Shown here in pieces: positions 8,444-20,198 of a DNA stretch of 64,000 bases. The notes beneath the pieces were generated by a model. The model saw only the letters and a list, made by a program, of their open reading frames with translations. It was not told the DNA's origin and did no database searches. Location of the stretch: positions 372,001-436,000 of the forward strand of contig CAVZQE010000018.1 in NCBI GenBank assembly GCA_963777325.1. The letters are read 5' to 3'. The position numbers and the translations under genes were made by a program. Numbering within the stretch: position 1 is the first letter of the stretch; each line of letters opens with the position of its first letter. The stretch comes from JAFAXA01 sp963777325 (GTDB lineage Bacteria; Pseudomonadota; Alphaproteobacteria; Acetobacterales; Acetobacteraceae).

Positions 8444-9780
8444 ATGGCGACCACAGCGACAGCCGTGATCCTGGCGGCGGGCCTCGGCACCCGCATGAAA
8501 TCCCGGCTTCCCAAGACGCTGCACCCGATCGCCGGGCGGCCGATGCTGCGCCACCTGCTCGCGAGCTGCGAGGCGGTGTTCGACCGGATCGTGGTGGTGG
8601 TCGGGCCCGGCATGGAGGCGGTGGCGCGCGTGGCCGCGCCGCATGCCTCGGTCGTGCAGCGCGAGGCGTTGGGGACGGCGCACGCGGCGCGGCAGGCGGT
8701 GGCGCAGTTCGGGGACGGCGAGGTCGCGATCCTCTATGCCGACAATCCGCTGATCCGGCCCGAGACGCTCCGCCGGCTGCTCGACCGGCGGCGCGAGGGG
8801 GATGCGGGCCTCGCCCTGCTGGCCATGCGGCCGCACGATCCTGGGCGGTACGGCCGGGTGATCGAGCGCGGCGGCGTCGTCGAGCGCATCGTCGAGTGGG
8901 CGGATGCGAGCGAGCCGCAACGGGGGGTGGGGCTGTGCAACGCCGGCGTGCTGAGCGCCGCCGCCTCCGACATGGCGCGCTGGCTGGAAGCGGTGCGGGC
9001 CGACAACGCCAAGGGCGAGTACTACCTGACCGACGTCGTGGCGCGGGCAACGGCGGAGGGACGGCGCGTGGTGGCGGTCGAGGCGGCCTTCGACGAACTC
9101 AGGGGCGTGAACTCCCGCGCCGAACTGGCGGAGGCCGAGGCGGTGGTGCAACGCGAGCTTCGCCTGGCGGCGATGGAGGCGGGGGTCACGATGACCGACC
9201 CCGCCAGCGTCTTCCTGTGCGCCGACACCCGGCTCGCCGCCGACGTGACGGTCGGGCCGAACGTCGTCTTCGGGCCGGGGGTCGCGGTCGAGAGCGGGGC
9301 CGAGATCCGCGCCTTCAGCCATCTGGAGGGCTGCACGGTCGGCGCAGGGGCGATCGTCGGGCCGTTCGCCCGGCTACGGCCGGGAGCGGTGCTGGAAAGT
9401 CACGCCCATGTCGGCAATTTCGTGGAGATCAAGGCGGCCCGGCTCGGGACGGGGGCGAAGGCCAACCACCTGACCTATATCGGGGACGCCGAGATCGGGG
9501 CGGGGACGAATATCGGCGCGGGCACCATCACCTGCAATTACGATGGCTACGCCAAGCACCGCACCACGATCGGGGCACGGGCCTTCATCGGGTCGGACAC
9601 GGCGCTCGTCGCCCCGGTTTCGGTCGGCGAGGGCGCGATTGTCGCGGCGGGGAGCGTCATCACGGAGGACGTGCCGCCGGATGCGCTGGCCATCGCCCGC
9701 GGGCGGCAGGTCGCGAAGCCCGGACGGGCGGCTGCCTTCCGGGAGGCTCAGGAACGGAAGAAGCAAGGAAAGACGCGCTG

Positions 9781-9781
<1 letters not shown>
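8444..9781 (+). CDS. glmU: Bifunctional GlmU (GlcNAc-1-P uridyltransferase / GlcN-1-P acetyltransferase)
   Basis: The 445-residue cytoplasmic enzyme performs the last two steps to UDP-GlcNAc, needed for peptidoglycan and LPS. The N-terminal uridyltransferase domain has ILAAGLGTRMKS (about 9-20) and YADNPLIRPETLRRLL. The C-terminal half is a left-handed beta-helix of hexapeptide repeats (about 250-420) containing GNFVEIKAARLGTGAKANHL and TYIGDAEIGAGTNIGAGT, around the acetyltransferase active site. Its TGA overlaps the glmS ATG by one base (TGATG), so the pair is an operon delivering glucosamine-6-P synthesis and its use together. Confidence 0.98.
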
Positions 9782-11604
<1,823 letters not shown>

Positions 11605-11705
11605 CGGGTCGGCTTTCGGGCGCGCAGGCTGACAAGCCGGGCCGGACGACCTATGTTTACCGCATCGCAGCAGCAAACGATGCTTGTGAACGTAAGGAGC
11701 GCGCG

Positions 11706-13184
11706 ATGTTGAACCCGGCTTCTCCCCTGCCGCTGAAGGATCCGACGCTCTTCCGGTCGGCGAACTACATCGACGGCAAATGGGTGCAGGCGGATAGCGG
11801 CAAGACGCTGCCCGTGAAGAACCCCGCGACGGGCGAGGAGGTCGGCGTGGTGCCGGCGGTCGGCGCGGCCGAGACCCGCCGGGCAATCGAGGCGGCGGAC
11901 CGGGCGTTCCGTCCCTGGCGCGCTTTGCTGGCCAAGGAGCGGTCGGCGATCCTGCGCCGGATATTCGAGCTGATGCTCGCCAACACCGAGGATCTCGCGA
12001 TCATCATGACGGCCGAGCAGGGCAAGCCCCTGACCGAGAGCCGGGGCGAGATCGCCTATGCCGCGAGCTTTCTCGAGTGGTTCGCCGAGGAGGGCAAGCG
12101 CGTCTACGGCGACACCATCCCGCAGACGATGAAGGGCCGCCGCAACATCGTCTGGAAGGAGCCGGTGGGCGTCGTCGCCGCGATCACGCCCTGGAACTTC
12201 CCTTCCGCCATGATCACCCGCAAGGCCGGCCCCGCCTGGGCGGCGGGCTGCCCGGCCGTGATCCGCCCGGCGAGCCAGACGCCGTTCTCGGCCCTGGCTT
12301 TGGCCGTGCTCGCCGAGCGCGCGGGCATGCCGGCGGGCGTCTGCAACGTCATCACCGGTCCGGCAAGCGAGACCGGGGCGGAGCTGACCGGCAACCCGCT
12401 CGTGCGCAAGCTGACCTTCACCGGCAGCACGAGCGTCGGCGCGACCCTGCTCGCGCAATGCGCCCCCACCATCAAGAAGACCAGCATGGAGTTGGGCGGC
12501 AACGCGCCGTTCATCGTGTTCGACGACGCCGATCTCGATCAGGCGGTGCTCGGCGCGATCGCCAGCAAGTATCGCAACACCGGCCAGACCTGCGTCTGCA
12601 CCAACCGCTTTCTCGTGCAGGAGGGCATCTACGATGCGTTCCTGGCCAGGCTCACCGACGCCGTGCAACGGCTGAAGGTCGGCAACGGCATGGAGGAGGG
12701 GGTCACGCAGGGGCCGCTCATCAACGCGGCCGCCGTCGAGAAGATCCGCGCGCACATCGCGGATGCGGTCGGGCGCGGCGCCAAGGTCGCGGCCGGCGGC
12801 AAGACGCACGCGCTCGGCGGCAATTTTTTCGAGCCGACGGTCATCACCGAGGTCTCGCTCGACAGCGACGTGTTCCGCGACGAGACATTCGGCCCATTGG
12901 CGGCGCTGATCCGCTTCAAGGACGAGGAGGAGGCGATCCGTCTCGCCAACGACACCGAGTACGGCCTCGCCGCCTATTTCTACGCGCGCGACATCGGCCG
13001 CATCTTCCGCGTCGCGGAGGCGCTGGAATTCGGCCTGGTCGGGGTGAACGAGGGCATCATCTCGACCGAGGTGGCGCCGTTCGGCGGCGTCAAAGCCTCG
13101 GGCCTCGGGCGCGAAGGGTCCAAATACGGCATCGAGGACTATCTGGAGATCAAGAGCGTGACCCTGGGCGGCATCGGAACCTGA
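11706..13184 (+). CDS. gabD: NAD(P)-dependent succinate-semialdehyde dehydrogenase
   Basis: The 492-residue aldehyde dehydrogenase superfamily enzyme oxidises succinate semialdehyde to succinate in the GABA shunt. It has the ITPWNFP motif, FTGSTSVG of the dinucleotide site, the general base Glu about residue 262 (MELGGNAPFIVF) and the catalytic Cys about 296 (NTGQTCVCTNR), a CVC arrangement common in SSADH. The C-terminus has EVAPFGGVKASGLGREGSKYGIED, the usual SSADH ending, quoted here in parts. The start is preceded by GTAAGGAGCGCGCG, giving AAGGAG about 7 nt upstream. gor starts 8 nt after its stop. Confidence 0.95.
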   Translation: MLNPASPLPLKDPTLFRSANYIDGKWVQADSGKTLPVKNPATGEEVGVVPAVGAAETRRAIEAADRAFRPWRALLAKERSAILRRIFELMLANTEDLAIIMTAEQGKPLTESRGEIAYAASFLEWFAEEGKRVYGDTIPQTMKGRRNIVWKEPVGVVAAITPWNFPSAMITRKAGPAWAAGCPAVIRPASQTPFSALALAVLAERAGMPAGVCNVITGPASETGAELTGNPLVRKLTFTGSTSVGATLLAQCAPTIKKTSMELGGNAPFIVFDDADLDQAVLGAIASKYRNTGQTCVCTNRFLVQEGIYDAFLARLTDAVQRLKVGNGMEEGVTQGPLINAAAVEKIRAHIADAVGRGAKVAAGGKTHALGGNFFEPTVITEVSLDSDVFRDETFGPLAALIRFKDEEEAIRLANDTEYGLAAYFYARDIGRIFRVAEALEFGLVGVNEGIISTEVAPFGGVKASGLGREGSKYGIEDYLEIKSVTLGGIGT

Positions 13185-13192
13185 GCGCCGCC

Positions 13193-14566
13193 GTGGCCTT
13201 CGACTTCGACCTCTTCGTCATCGGCGGGGGTTCGGGCGGCGTCCGCTGCGCCCGGATCTCCGCCGGCCACGGCGCGCGCGTAGCGATCGCCGAGGAGCGC
13301 CACTGGGGCGGCACCTGCGTCAATGTCGGCTGCGTCCCGAAGAAGCTTCTGGTCCAGGCCGGCGAATACGGCGCCTGGGCCAACGATTCGCACGGGTTCG
13401 GCTGGGACATCCGTCGCGGGACCAATGACTGGCCGAAGCTGATGGCGGCCGTGCATCACGAGGTCTCCCGCCTCAATGGCACCTACAGCCGACTGCTGCA
13501 GGCGGCGGAGGCGGAGGTGTTGAACGCACGCGCCGTCCTCGTCGATCCGCATACGGTCGAGGTGGACGGGCGGCGGATGACCGCCGAGCGGATCGTGATC
13601 GCGACCGGCGGCCATCCGGTGCGGCCCGGCATTCCGGGCGACGAACTCGGCATCGTGTCGGACGACGCCTTCGAGCTGCCGGAGCGCCCCGCGCGGATCG
13701 CCATCGTCGGCGGCGGCTATATCGCGGTCGAGTTCGCGGGCATCTTTGCGTCTCTCGGATCGGAGGTCGATCTCGTCTACCGGCAGAAGCTGCCGTTGCG
13801 CGGCTTCGATTACGCGCTGACCGAGCAGCTGGCCGAGACGATGAGAGTGCAGGGCATCCGGCTGCATCCCGGCTGCGCCCCGCTCAAGGTCGAAGCGCGG
13901 GGCGACGCCCGTCTGCTGACGCTCGGCAATGGCGAGGCGATCGAGACGGACCTCGTGTTCTTCGCAACGGGGCGGCGACCCTCGACCCGGGGCCTCGGGC
14001 TCGAGCGGGCGGGGATCGCGAACCGGCCAAACGGCGCGATCGTCGTGGACGACCAGTTCCGCACCAGTCAGCCGGGCGTCTACGCGATCGGCGACGTCAC
14101 CGACCGGCTCAACCTGACCCCGGTCGCGACCGCCGAGGGCCAGGCGCTGGCCCACGCCTTCTTCGCGCGCGGGACAGGCCGTGTTTCGCTCGACAACGTG
14201 GCGACCGCGGTGTTCTTCAGCCCGCCCTTGGCGAGCGTCGGGCTGACCGAGGAGGCGGCTGCCGTGCGTGGGCCGGCCGACGTCTACGAGACTCGCTTCA
14301 CGCCGCTGCGCCACGCTGTCAGCGGCCGCATCCGCCGCACCTTCATGAAGCTGGTCGTGGACCAGGCGAGCCAGCGCGTCCTCGGGGCGCACATGCTCGG
14401 CGACGACGCTCCGGAGATCATGCAAGGTCTTGCGATCGCGCTGAACTGCGGCGCGACCAAGGCCGATTTCGACCGCACGATCGGCATTCACCCGACCGCC
14501 GCCGAGGAGTTCGTCACGATGCGCACGAAGACCCGTACCGTGGGCGTGGCGCAGGCGGCGGATTAG
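13193..14566 (+). CDS. gor: Glutathione-disulfide reductase
   Basis: The 457-residue FAD enzyme reduces glutathione disulfide with NADPH. It has the FAD motif VIGGGSGGVRCAR, the redox-active pair Cys42/Cys47 in GGTCVNVGCVPKK, the NADPH Rossmann motif VGGGYIAVEFAG, the second FAD contact YAIGDVT, and the diagnostic HPTAAEEFVTMR near the C-terminus carrying the catalytic His-Glu. The GTG at 13193 is chosen as the first start codon just before the homologous FDFDLFVIGGG. It lies 8 nt downstream of gabD, so the two are probably co-transcribed. Confidence 0.95.
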   Translation: MAFDFDLFVIGGGSGGVRCARISAGHGARVAIAEERHWGGTCVNVGCVPKKLLVQAGEYGAWANDSHGFGWDIRRGTNDWPKLMAAVHHEVSRLNGTYSRLLQAAEAEVLNARAVLVDPHTVEVDGRRMTAERIVIATGGHPVRPGIPGDELGIVSDDAFELPERPARIAIVGGGYIAVEFAGIFASLGSEVDLVYRQKLPLRGFDYALTEQLAETMRVQGIRLHPGCAPLKVEARGDARLLTLGNGEAIETDLVFFATGRRPSTRGLGLERAGIANRPNGAIVVDDQFRTSQPGVYAIGDVTDRLNLTPVATAEGQALAHAFFARGTGRVSLDNVATAVFFSPPLASVGLTEEAAAVRGPADVYETRFTPLRHAVSGRIRRTFMKLVVDQASQRVLGAHMLGDDAPEIMQGLAIALNCGATKADFDRTIGIHPTAAEEFVTMRTKTRTVGVAQAAD

Positions 14567-14938
14567 CACAATTTCGAAGTCCTGGCTCGATCCGCGAGCG
14601 TCCCACGACCCCGACATGGCGCGGTCGGAGGTCGCTTCGGAACGGCTTTCCCATTTGGCCGGGGAATTGCTAGTCTCATCATACGAAACTTTCCGGGCTG
14701 GTTCCTGAACGTCGCTTGGAATGACGCCGGGATCATCCACGGTCCATTTTCCGATGGAGGCGGCAACGGCGAGGCGCCATGTCAGGAGCACGCCGGATGC
14801 GGCGGGTTTGTCGTGACACCCGGGTGAAGCCTTGATAGGTCGGTCGTATGGCGACCCGATATCTGTTCCACCTCCGCACCGCTGACCGCTCCGGGGCCAG
14901 CGTCGGTGCATGCGCGGCTGAGCGAGGAGGGTGCGCGC
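14567..14938. other. Intergenic region upstream of the hybrid histidine kinase
   Basis: These 372 bases carry no convincing gene on either strand; short open frames here lack ribosome binding sites and recognisable products. The stretch around 14660-14700 is visibly richer in A/T than its surroundings and is the likeliest promoter position for the kinase gene. No -35/-10 pair can be assigned with confidence. Confidence 0.5.
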
Positions 14939-17284
14939 ATGACTGAAACGCGGGACCGCCAGGCTGACCAGGATTTGCGCTACCGGGCGATCTTCGAGAG
15001 CGCGGTCGATTTCGCGATCATCGCAAGCGATCCGGATGGCCTGATTTCGGATTGGAATCCGGGGGCGGAACGCATCCTGGGCTGGACGGCCGAGGAGATG
15101 CTCGGTGAGCCGGCGGACCGCTTCTTCACGCCCGAGGACCGGGGGGCGGGCCGTCCGGCCTCTGAGATGAAGGACGCGCTGAGGCGAGGCCGCGCCAGCG
15201 ACGAGCGCTGGCATCTCACCAAAAGCGGCGCGCGGTTCTGGGCCAGTGGCGAGATGATGCCGTTACTTGACGGCGATGGCGCCCATCTCGGCTTCCTGAA
15301 GATTCTCCGTGATCGCACCGCGAGCCGGCTGGCCGGTCAGCTTCTGTCCGACAGCGAGGCGCGGTTTCGTATCCTCGCCGAAGCGATTCCGGGTTTCGTG
15401 TGGACCGCCGACGGCGCCGGGATGCTGACCTACACCAGCCCACGCTGGCATGAGTACTCCGGCTCCGGTCCCGGACAGGCGGAGGGAGAGGGCTGGACCG
15501 TCTTCATACACCCGGACGACTTGGCTCGGACTGAGGCCGCCTGGGCCACGTCCGTCGCGTGCGGCACGCTCTACGAGACCGAGTTGCGGCTTCGCGCCGC
15601 CGACGGCAGCTACCGGTGGTGGCTGGGACGGGCCATGCCGTCCCGGGACGAGAGCGGCGCCGTCGCGTTCTGGGCCGGTGTCTGCACCGACATCGAGGCG
15701 ATCGTCGCCGCGCGCGAAGCGCTGGACCGGTCGCGCGAGGATCTGGAGTTGCAGATCATGGAGCGGACAGCCGACCGCAACCGGCTGTGGCAGCTCTCGA
15801 CCGATATCATGCTGGTCGCCCGGCTGGATGGGGTGGTGATCGCGGTCAATCCCGCCTGGACCGCGATCCTCGGCTGGACGGAACAAGAAGCCGTCGGCCG
15901 TTCGCTGTTCGACTTCGTCCAGGAAGACGATCTCGACAACAGCAAGGCCAGCCTGCGGCGCTTGGCGGACGGCGCCGCCTTCTGCCGCTTCGAAAGCCGC
16001 TGCCGCCGCCGCGACGGGCATCATAGCTGGATCGCCTGGACGGCGGTGCCGGGCGGCGGCCTCCTCAACGCGGTAGGGCGTGACACGACGGCCGAGAAGG
16101 AGCAGGCCGAGGCTCTCCGGGCCGCCGAGGAGCAGCTCCGGCAGTCGCAGAAGATGGAAGCGGTCGGGCAGCTCACGGGCGGGCTCGCGCACGACTTCAA
16201 CAATCTGCTCACTGGCATCATGGGCAGCCTGGAGCTGCTCCAGACCCGCGTCGATCAAGGGCGGACGAAGGAGCTCGACCGCTACATCACGGCGGCACAG
16301 GGCGCGGCCCGGAGGGCGGCGGCGCTGACGCATCGCTTGCTCGCTTTCTCGCGGCGGCAGACGCTGGACCCCAAACCCACCAATCTGAACCGGCTGGTCG
16401 CGGGGATGGAGGAATTGATCCGCCGCACCATGGGGCCGGCGATCTCCGTCGAGATGATCACGGCGGGCGGCCTCTGGAACACCCTTGTCGATTCGAACCA
16501 GCTTGAGAACGCCCTCCTGAACCTTTGCCTGAACGCGCGCGACGCCATGCCGGATGGCGGCAAGCTGACCGTCGAGACGGGCAACAAGTGGCTCGACATC
16601 CGGGCCGCGCGCATACGCGACCTGCCGCCGGGGCAGTACGTCTCGCTCTGCGTCAGCGACACGGGAACGGGCATCCACCCCGACGTCATGGCCCGCGTCT
16701 TCGATCCGTTCTTCACGACCAAGCCGGTCGGCCTCGGCACCGGCCTCGGCCTCAGCATGATCTACGGCTTCGCGCGGCAGTCCGGCGGACAGGTGCGTCT
16801 CTACTCCGAAGTCGGCCAGGGAACCATGGCCTGCATCTACCTGCCCCGGTTCCTGGGCGATGAGGCCGAAGCCGATCTGGGCATGCAGTTCGCCGAGGCG
16901 CCGCGAGCGGAACGGGGCGAGACGGTTCTCGTTGTCGATGACGAGTCGTCCGTGCGCATGCTCGTAGCCGAGGTGTTGCAGGATCTCGGGTATGCCGCGA
17001 TCGAGACGGCGAATGCCGCCGCCGCGCTGAAGGCCGTGGACTCCGGTGCCCGCATCGACCTGCTGGTGACGGATGTCGGCCTGCCGGGCGGCATGAACGG
17101 CCCGCAATTGGCCGAGGCGGCGCGGCAGAAGCGGCCCGGGCTGAAGGTGCTGTTCATTACCGGCTACGCGGAAAACGCGGTCGTCAGCCACGGCCATCTC
17201 GAACCCGGCCTGCAGGTCATGACCAAGCCGTTCGCCATCGAGGCGCTTGCCAGCCGGATCAAGCAGCTGATCGCCGGGTCTTAA
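14939..17284 (+). CDS. Hybrid sensor histidine kinase (three PAS domains, HisKA, HATPase, REC)
   Basis: The 781-residue protein has no obvious membrane helix, so it is probably cytoplasmic. Three PAS domains (about 15-135, 140-265, 285-395) each show the DGLISDWNPGAERILGW-type pattern. A HisKA dimerisation box follows, with phospho-acceptor His about 418 in GGLAHDFNNLL. The ATPase domain has N (LNLCLNARDAMP), G1 (DTGTGI) and G2 (GTGLGLSMIYGF) boxes. The receiver domain at the C-terminus has VVDDESSVR, Asp about 712 in LVTDVGLPG and the MTKPF lysine. HDFNNLL kinases with a fused REC domain are common in alphaproteobacteria. ATG 14939 has GAGGAGGG about 8 nt upstream and is preferred over 14906. 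Confidence 0.95.
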   Translation: MTETRDRQADQDLRYRAIFESAVDFAIIASDPDGLISDWNPGAERILGWTAEEMLGEPADRFFTPEDRGAGRPASEMKDALRRGRASDERWHLTKSGARFWASGEMMPLLDGDGAHLGFLKILRDRTASRLAGQLLSDSEARFRILAEAIPGFVWTADGAGMLTYTSPRWHEYSGSGPGQAEGEGWTVFIHPDDLARTEAAWATSVACGTLYETELRLRAADGSYRWWLGRAMPSRDESGAVAFWAGVCTDIEAIVAAREALDRSREDLELQIMERTADRNRLWQLSTDIMLVARLDGVVIAVNPAWTAILGWTEQEAVGRSLFDFVQEDDLDNSKASLRRLADGAAFCRFESRCRRRDGHHSWIAWTAVPGGGLLNAVGRDTTAEKEQAEALRAAEEQLRQSQKMEAVGQLTGGLAHDFNNLLTGIMGSLELLQTRVDQGRTKELDRYITAAQGAARRAAALTHRLLAFSRRQTLDPKPTNLNRLVAGMEELIRRTMGPAISVEMITAGGLWNTLVDSNQLENALLNLCLNARDAMPDGGKLTVETGNKWLDIRAARIRDLPPGQYVSLCVSDTGTGIHPDVMARVFDPFFTTKPVGLGTGLGLSMIYGFARQSGGQVRLYSEVGQGTMACIYLPRFLGDEAEADLGMQFAEAPRAERGETVLVVDDESSVRMLVAEVLQDLGYAAIETANAAAALKAVDSGARIDLLVTDVGLPGGMNGPQLAEAARQKRPGLKVLFITGYAENAVVSHGHLEPGLQVMTKPFAIEALASRIKQLIAGS

Positions 17285-17294
17285 GCCGGCGCGC

Positions 17295-18638
17295 CTAGAG
17301 GGCGGCCGATCGCAGCCGGCTGGCCGCGCGCGAGCGGCCCATCAGAAGCAGCAGCGCCCCAAGTCCGGGGCCGTCCTCCTCTCCCGTCAGGGCGAGCCTC
17401 AGCTTCTTGTCCAGGGCGGGGCCGCGACGCCCGGTTGCCTCCCGCACGGCGCTGGCCCAGGCGGTCCAGACGGCGTTGTCCCATGGTTCCGGCGGGAGAA
17501 CCGCGAGCGCCGACCGCAGGAAGGCTTCCTCTCCCTCCATGATGGGGGAGACGATCGTGCCAGCGACGACCTCCCACCAGCCTCGGGCTTCGCTCAGCAC
17601 GTCGATCTGGCCCCGCACCGCGTGCCAGAAAGCCTCGGTCGCGCCGCCCGGCAGCCGGTCCGCCACCGCCGCGAAGGGCAGCGTATGCAGCACATCGCGG
17701 TTCAGGGCGAGGAGCTGGCGCATGTCGAAGCGCGCCGGGGATCGCGAGAGGCGCGACAGGTCGAACGAGGCCGCGAGCGCGTCGGGGGGCAGCGGCGCCG
17801 GATCGTCCGGGGAGCCGAGCCGGGCCAGGAAATCCCGCACGGCGCTCGGCTCGAAGCCGTTCTGGCGGAGGCTGCGGATCGACAGATTGCCCGTGCGGCG
17901 GGAGAGCCGCTCATCTCCGGCGTCCAGCAGCTTCGGCAGGTGAGCGAAGACGAGATCGGCGGGATCGCCGCCCAGCGCCGCGCGCATGTCAAGCTGCACG
18001 CCGGCGCTTTCCAGATGGTCCTCGCTCCGGATCGCGTGGGTGACGCCCAGATCGAGATCGTCCACCACGGAGGTGAAGATGGGCAGCATCACGCCGTCCT
18101 GCCGGATCGCCACCGGGTCGGAGACCGCGGGCAGCTTCGCGGACCGCCATCCGAGCACGAGGTCGTGCCAGCGCACCGTCTGGTCCGCCAGGCGAAAGCG
18201 CCAATAGGGGCGCTTGCCGCCGGCCTCCGCCGCCGCCCGCTGGGCGGGCGTCAGGCGCAGCATCGCGCGATCATACACCGGGGATTGGTGGCGCCTGAGC
18301 CGCCGGTCGTGCTTCGCCCGCAACTCCTCCTCGCTCTCGAAGCAGGGATAGAGGCGGCCGGACGCCTCCAGCCGCGCGGCGGCCTCGCGGTAGAGGGCCA
18401 GGCGCTCGGATTGCCGCACGACCGCGCCGATGCCGAGACCGAGCCAGGCGAGATCGGACAGCAGCGCCTGCGCCGCCTCGGGGTCGCTTCGGTCCGGGTC
18501 GGCGTCGTCCAGGCGCAGGATCATCGGCGCGTCATGGCGGCGGCCGAACAGGGCGTTCGCGATCGCAATCCGGGCCGCGCCGACGTGCAACAACCCCGCC
18601 GGCGTGAACGCGAAACGGACCCGGACGGGCGCGCTCAC
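17295..18638 (-). CDS. gltX: Glutamate--tRNA ligase family protein (divergent GluRS)
   Basis: The 447-residue class I aminoacyl-tRNA synthetase has FTPAGLLHVGAAR as its HIGH region and RLSRRTGNLSIRSL in place of the usual K-L/M-S-K-R loop, with the C-terminal helical tRNA-binding region intact. The length suits GluRS rather than the short glutamyl-Q enzyme. Both signature loops are less canonical than usual, and alphaproteobacteria often carry two GluRS copies of different specificity, so this may be the second copy. The GTG start overlaps the upstream small gene's stop by 4 nt (GTGA), with GGAGGA just before it, which fixes the start. Confidence 0.85.
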   Translation of the reverse strand: MSAPVRVRFAFTPAGLLHVGAARIAIANALFGRRHDAPMILRLDDADPDRSDPEAAQALLSDLAWLGLGIGAVVRQSERLALYREAAARLEASGRLYPCFESEEELRAKHDRRLRRHQSPVYDRAMLRLTPAQRAAAEAGGKRPYWRFRLADQTVRWHDLVLGWRSAKLPAVSDPVAIRQDGVMLPIFTSVVDDLDLGVTHAIRSEDHLESAGVQLDMRAALGGDPADLVFAHLPKLLDAGDERLSRRTGNLSIRSLRQNGFEPSAVRDFLARLGSPDDPAPLPPDALAASFDLSRLSRSPARFDMRQLLALNRDVLHTLPFAAVADRLPGGATEAFWHAVRGQIDVLSEARGWWEVVAGTIVSPIMEGEEAFLRSALAVLPPEPWDNAVWTAWASAVREATGRRGPALDKKLRLALTGEEDGPGLGALLLLMGRSRAASRLRSAAL

Positions 18639-19000
18639 TCCTCCAGATCCGTGCCCCCGATCCGGCGGGGATCGAGCGCCCGCCAGTCCCGCTCGTCGGC
18701 CGAGCCTTCCCGGTCGGCGAAGTCGCCGAGTTCGGCGGCGCTGCGCCACGCGCCCTCGCCGCCGTCCACGATCTCGGCGTCCTCGCCGAACGCGAACCAC
18801 GCCTCGAGCACGTCCTTCGCCGAAAGGCCGGCCGCGCGGCAGCGATCGATCGAGTCCCGGACATAGGCCCGCGCGAAGGCATTCGCCTGCATCAGCGTGG
18901 GAAAGCCACCGACCTCCTCGACGACATTGTCCTCGCCGCCTGCGGAGAGGTCGATCAGCCGCACGCGCCATCCACCCTGCGGCGCGAACAGGTCGCTCAC
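18635..19000 (-). CDS. Conserved hypothetical protein between pncB and gltX
   Basis: The 121-residue acidic protein is not recognised. It opens with SDLFAPQGGWRVRLIDLS and ends DPRRIGGTDLEE; there is no signal peptide or membrane segment. It starts with GTG overlapping the pncB stop (GTGA) and ends overlapping the gltX start in the same way, so all three are translationally coupled. Context alone suggests a cytoplasmic housekeeping accessory; no function is assigned. Confidence 0.75.
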   Translation of the reverse strand: MSDLFAPQGGWRVRLIDLSAGGEDNVVEEVGGFPTLMQANAFARAYVRDSIDRCRAAGLSAKDVLEAWFAFGEDAEIVDGGEGAWRSAAELGDFADREGSADERDWRALDPRRIGGTDLEE

Positions 19001-20181
19001 GACGGCCCTGCGCCGATCGCGCCTGGGGGCCTGCTCGGGCGAAGCAGGAATTCGCGTCCGATCTTCACGCGCGGCGTGCCGTCATAGGCGACGATGTCGG
19101 CGGTCGCGTAGGTCTCGCTCCAGACGTCCGGAATGAAGCTGCCCGTGCCGACGGTGTCGATCGGCGCGTCCGCGTCCGCCATGACACGGCACTTGTCGAC
19201 CCCGAACCCCGAGGAGGCGATGATCCGCACCTTGGGGAACCCGGCCTCGTTCAGCGCCTCGCGCATCCGCCAGATGGCGGCGGCGGACACGCCGGTCCCG
19301 ACCAGGAACCGAAGCTCCGTTTCGCTGCGGTAGCGCCGGATCGCGCGGGGGGCGTGGCGCTCCATCACGGCATAGCTCTCGGCCGGGTTGAGACCTTCGA
19401 GAAAGCGTCCGCCATGGGTGTCGAGCCGGACCGAGAGCCGTCCCGTCGCCGCCAGATCCGGAAACCGCTCGCAGACCGCGATGCCGTCCGTGATCTCGTG
19501 CCCGAAATAGTCCGTGAGCACGGTCAGATTGTCGTTCGGGAAGCGCTCGTGAAACATTTCGGCCGCCCGCACGGTCGATCCCGCGTAGCCGATCAGCGCA
19601 TGCGGCATCGTGCCGAGGCCGCGTTTGGCGCCGAACCAGTGCGCCGTCGCCTCGGTCGCGCTGCCCACGAACCCGCGCGCTCCCTCCTTTCGCGCGGCGG
19701 CGCTGCCGACCGAGGCCGCGTAGGACATCAGGTTCTGCATCTCGGCCCCGGCGCAATGCCGCGCCTCCATGGCCAGGAAGGGCACCTTCGGCAGCGCGAG
19801 GCACATCTGGTAGGCGTTGTGGGCCGCGACGCTGGCTGGGCCGAGCTTCTGGAGCATGATCGTCTCCAGGTCGCTGAGCGCGGCGAAGCTGCCGGTCACG
19901 TAGACGATCGGCTCGCCCGCGCCGACCCAGGTCGCCTCGGGGTAGACCAGATCGCAGTCGAACTGCGTTCCCCGCGCGGCCGCCACCGATCGCAGCCAGT
20001 CCAGCATCACCTTGGGGGCGGAAATGACCGGCCGTCGCAGAAAGACGGCGTAGGTCACGCGCACGTCGCCGAACTTCGAGACGACCTCCCGGGTGCGGGT
20101 GAAATAGCTGTCCGTCCGGGCGGAAATGTCGGTCTCGAGATTGGCCGCGCACGTCCCCAAAACCGCCTTGTCTCCGCTCAT
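18997..20181 (-). CDS. pncB: Nicotinate phosphoribosyltransferase
   Basis: The 394-residue protein matches the NAPRTase family, which makes nicotinate mononucleotide from nicotinate and PRPP in NAD salvage. It contains DSYFTRTREVV near the N-terminus, the ARH..E region (MEARHCAGAEMQNL), VGSATEATAHWFG, GTMPHALI, VLTDYFG and SGF.VDK (IASSGFGVDKCRV) of the phosphate-binding part, and VGTGSFIP near the C-terminus. The ATG at 20181 (MSGDKAVLG) is preferred over the much longer open frame reaching 20532, which runs antisense through the DAHP synthase gene. It overlaps the next gene by 4 nt. Confidence 0.9.
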   Translation of the reverse strand: MSGDKAVLGTCAANLETDISARTDSYFTRTREVVSKFGDVRVTYAVFLRRPVISAPKVMLDWLRSVAAARGTQFDCDLVYPEATWVGAGEPIVYVTGSFAALSDLETIMLQKLGPASVAAHNAYQMCLALPKVPFLAMEARHCAGAEMQNLMSYAASVGSAAARKEGARGFVGSATEATAHWFGAKRGLGTMPHALIGYAGSTVRAAEMFHERFPNDNLTVLTDYFGHEITDGIAVCERFPDLAATGRLSVRLDTHGGRFLEGLNPAESYAVMERHAPRAIRRYRSETELRFLVGTGVSAAAIWRMREALNEAGFPKVRIIASSGFGVDKCRVMADADAPIDTVGTGSFIPDVWSETYATADIVAYDGTPRVKIGREFLLRPSRPPGAIGAGPS

Positions 20182-20198
20182 GGCCCGTCCGTCTTCCT

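Noticed and set aside
9600..9780. GlmS-type ribozyme upstream of glmS
   Set aside because: The glmU coding sequence runs right up to and overlaps the glmS start, leaving no leader, and the ribozyme is characteristic of Gram-positive bacteria.
13139..17197. Two long minus-strand frames opposite gor and the histidine kinase
   Set aside because: Compositional shadows; the plus-strand genes carry diagnostic catalytic motifs.
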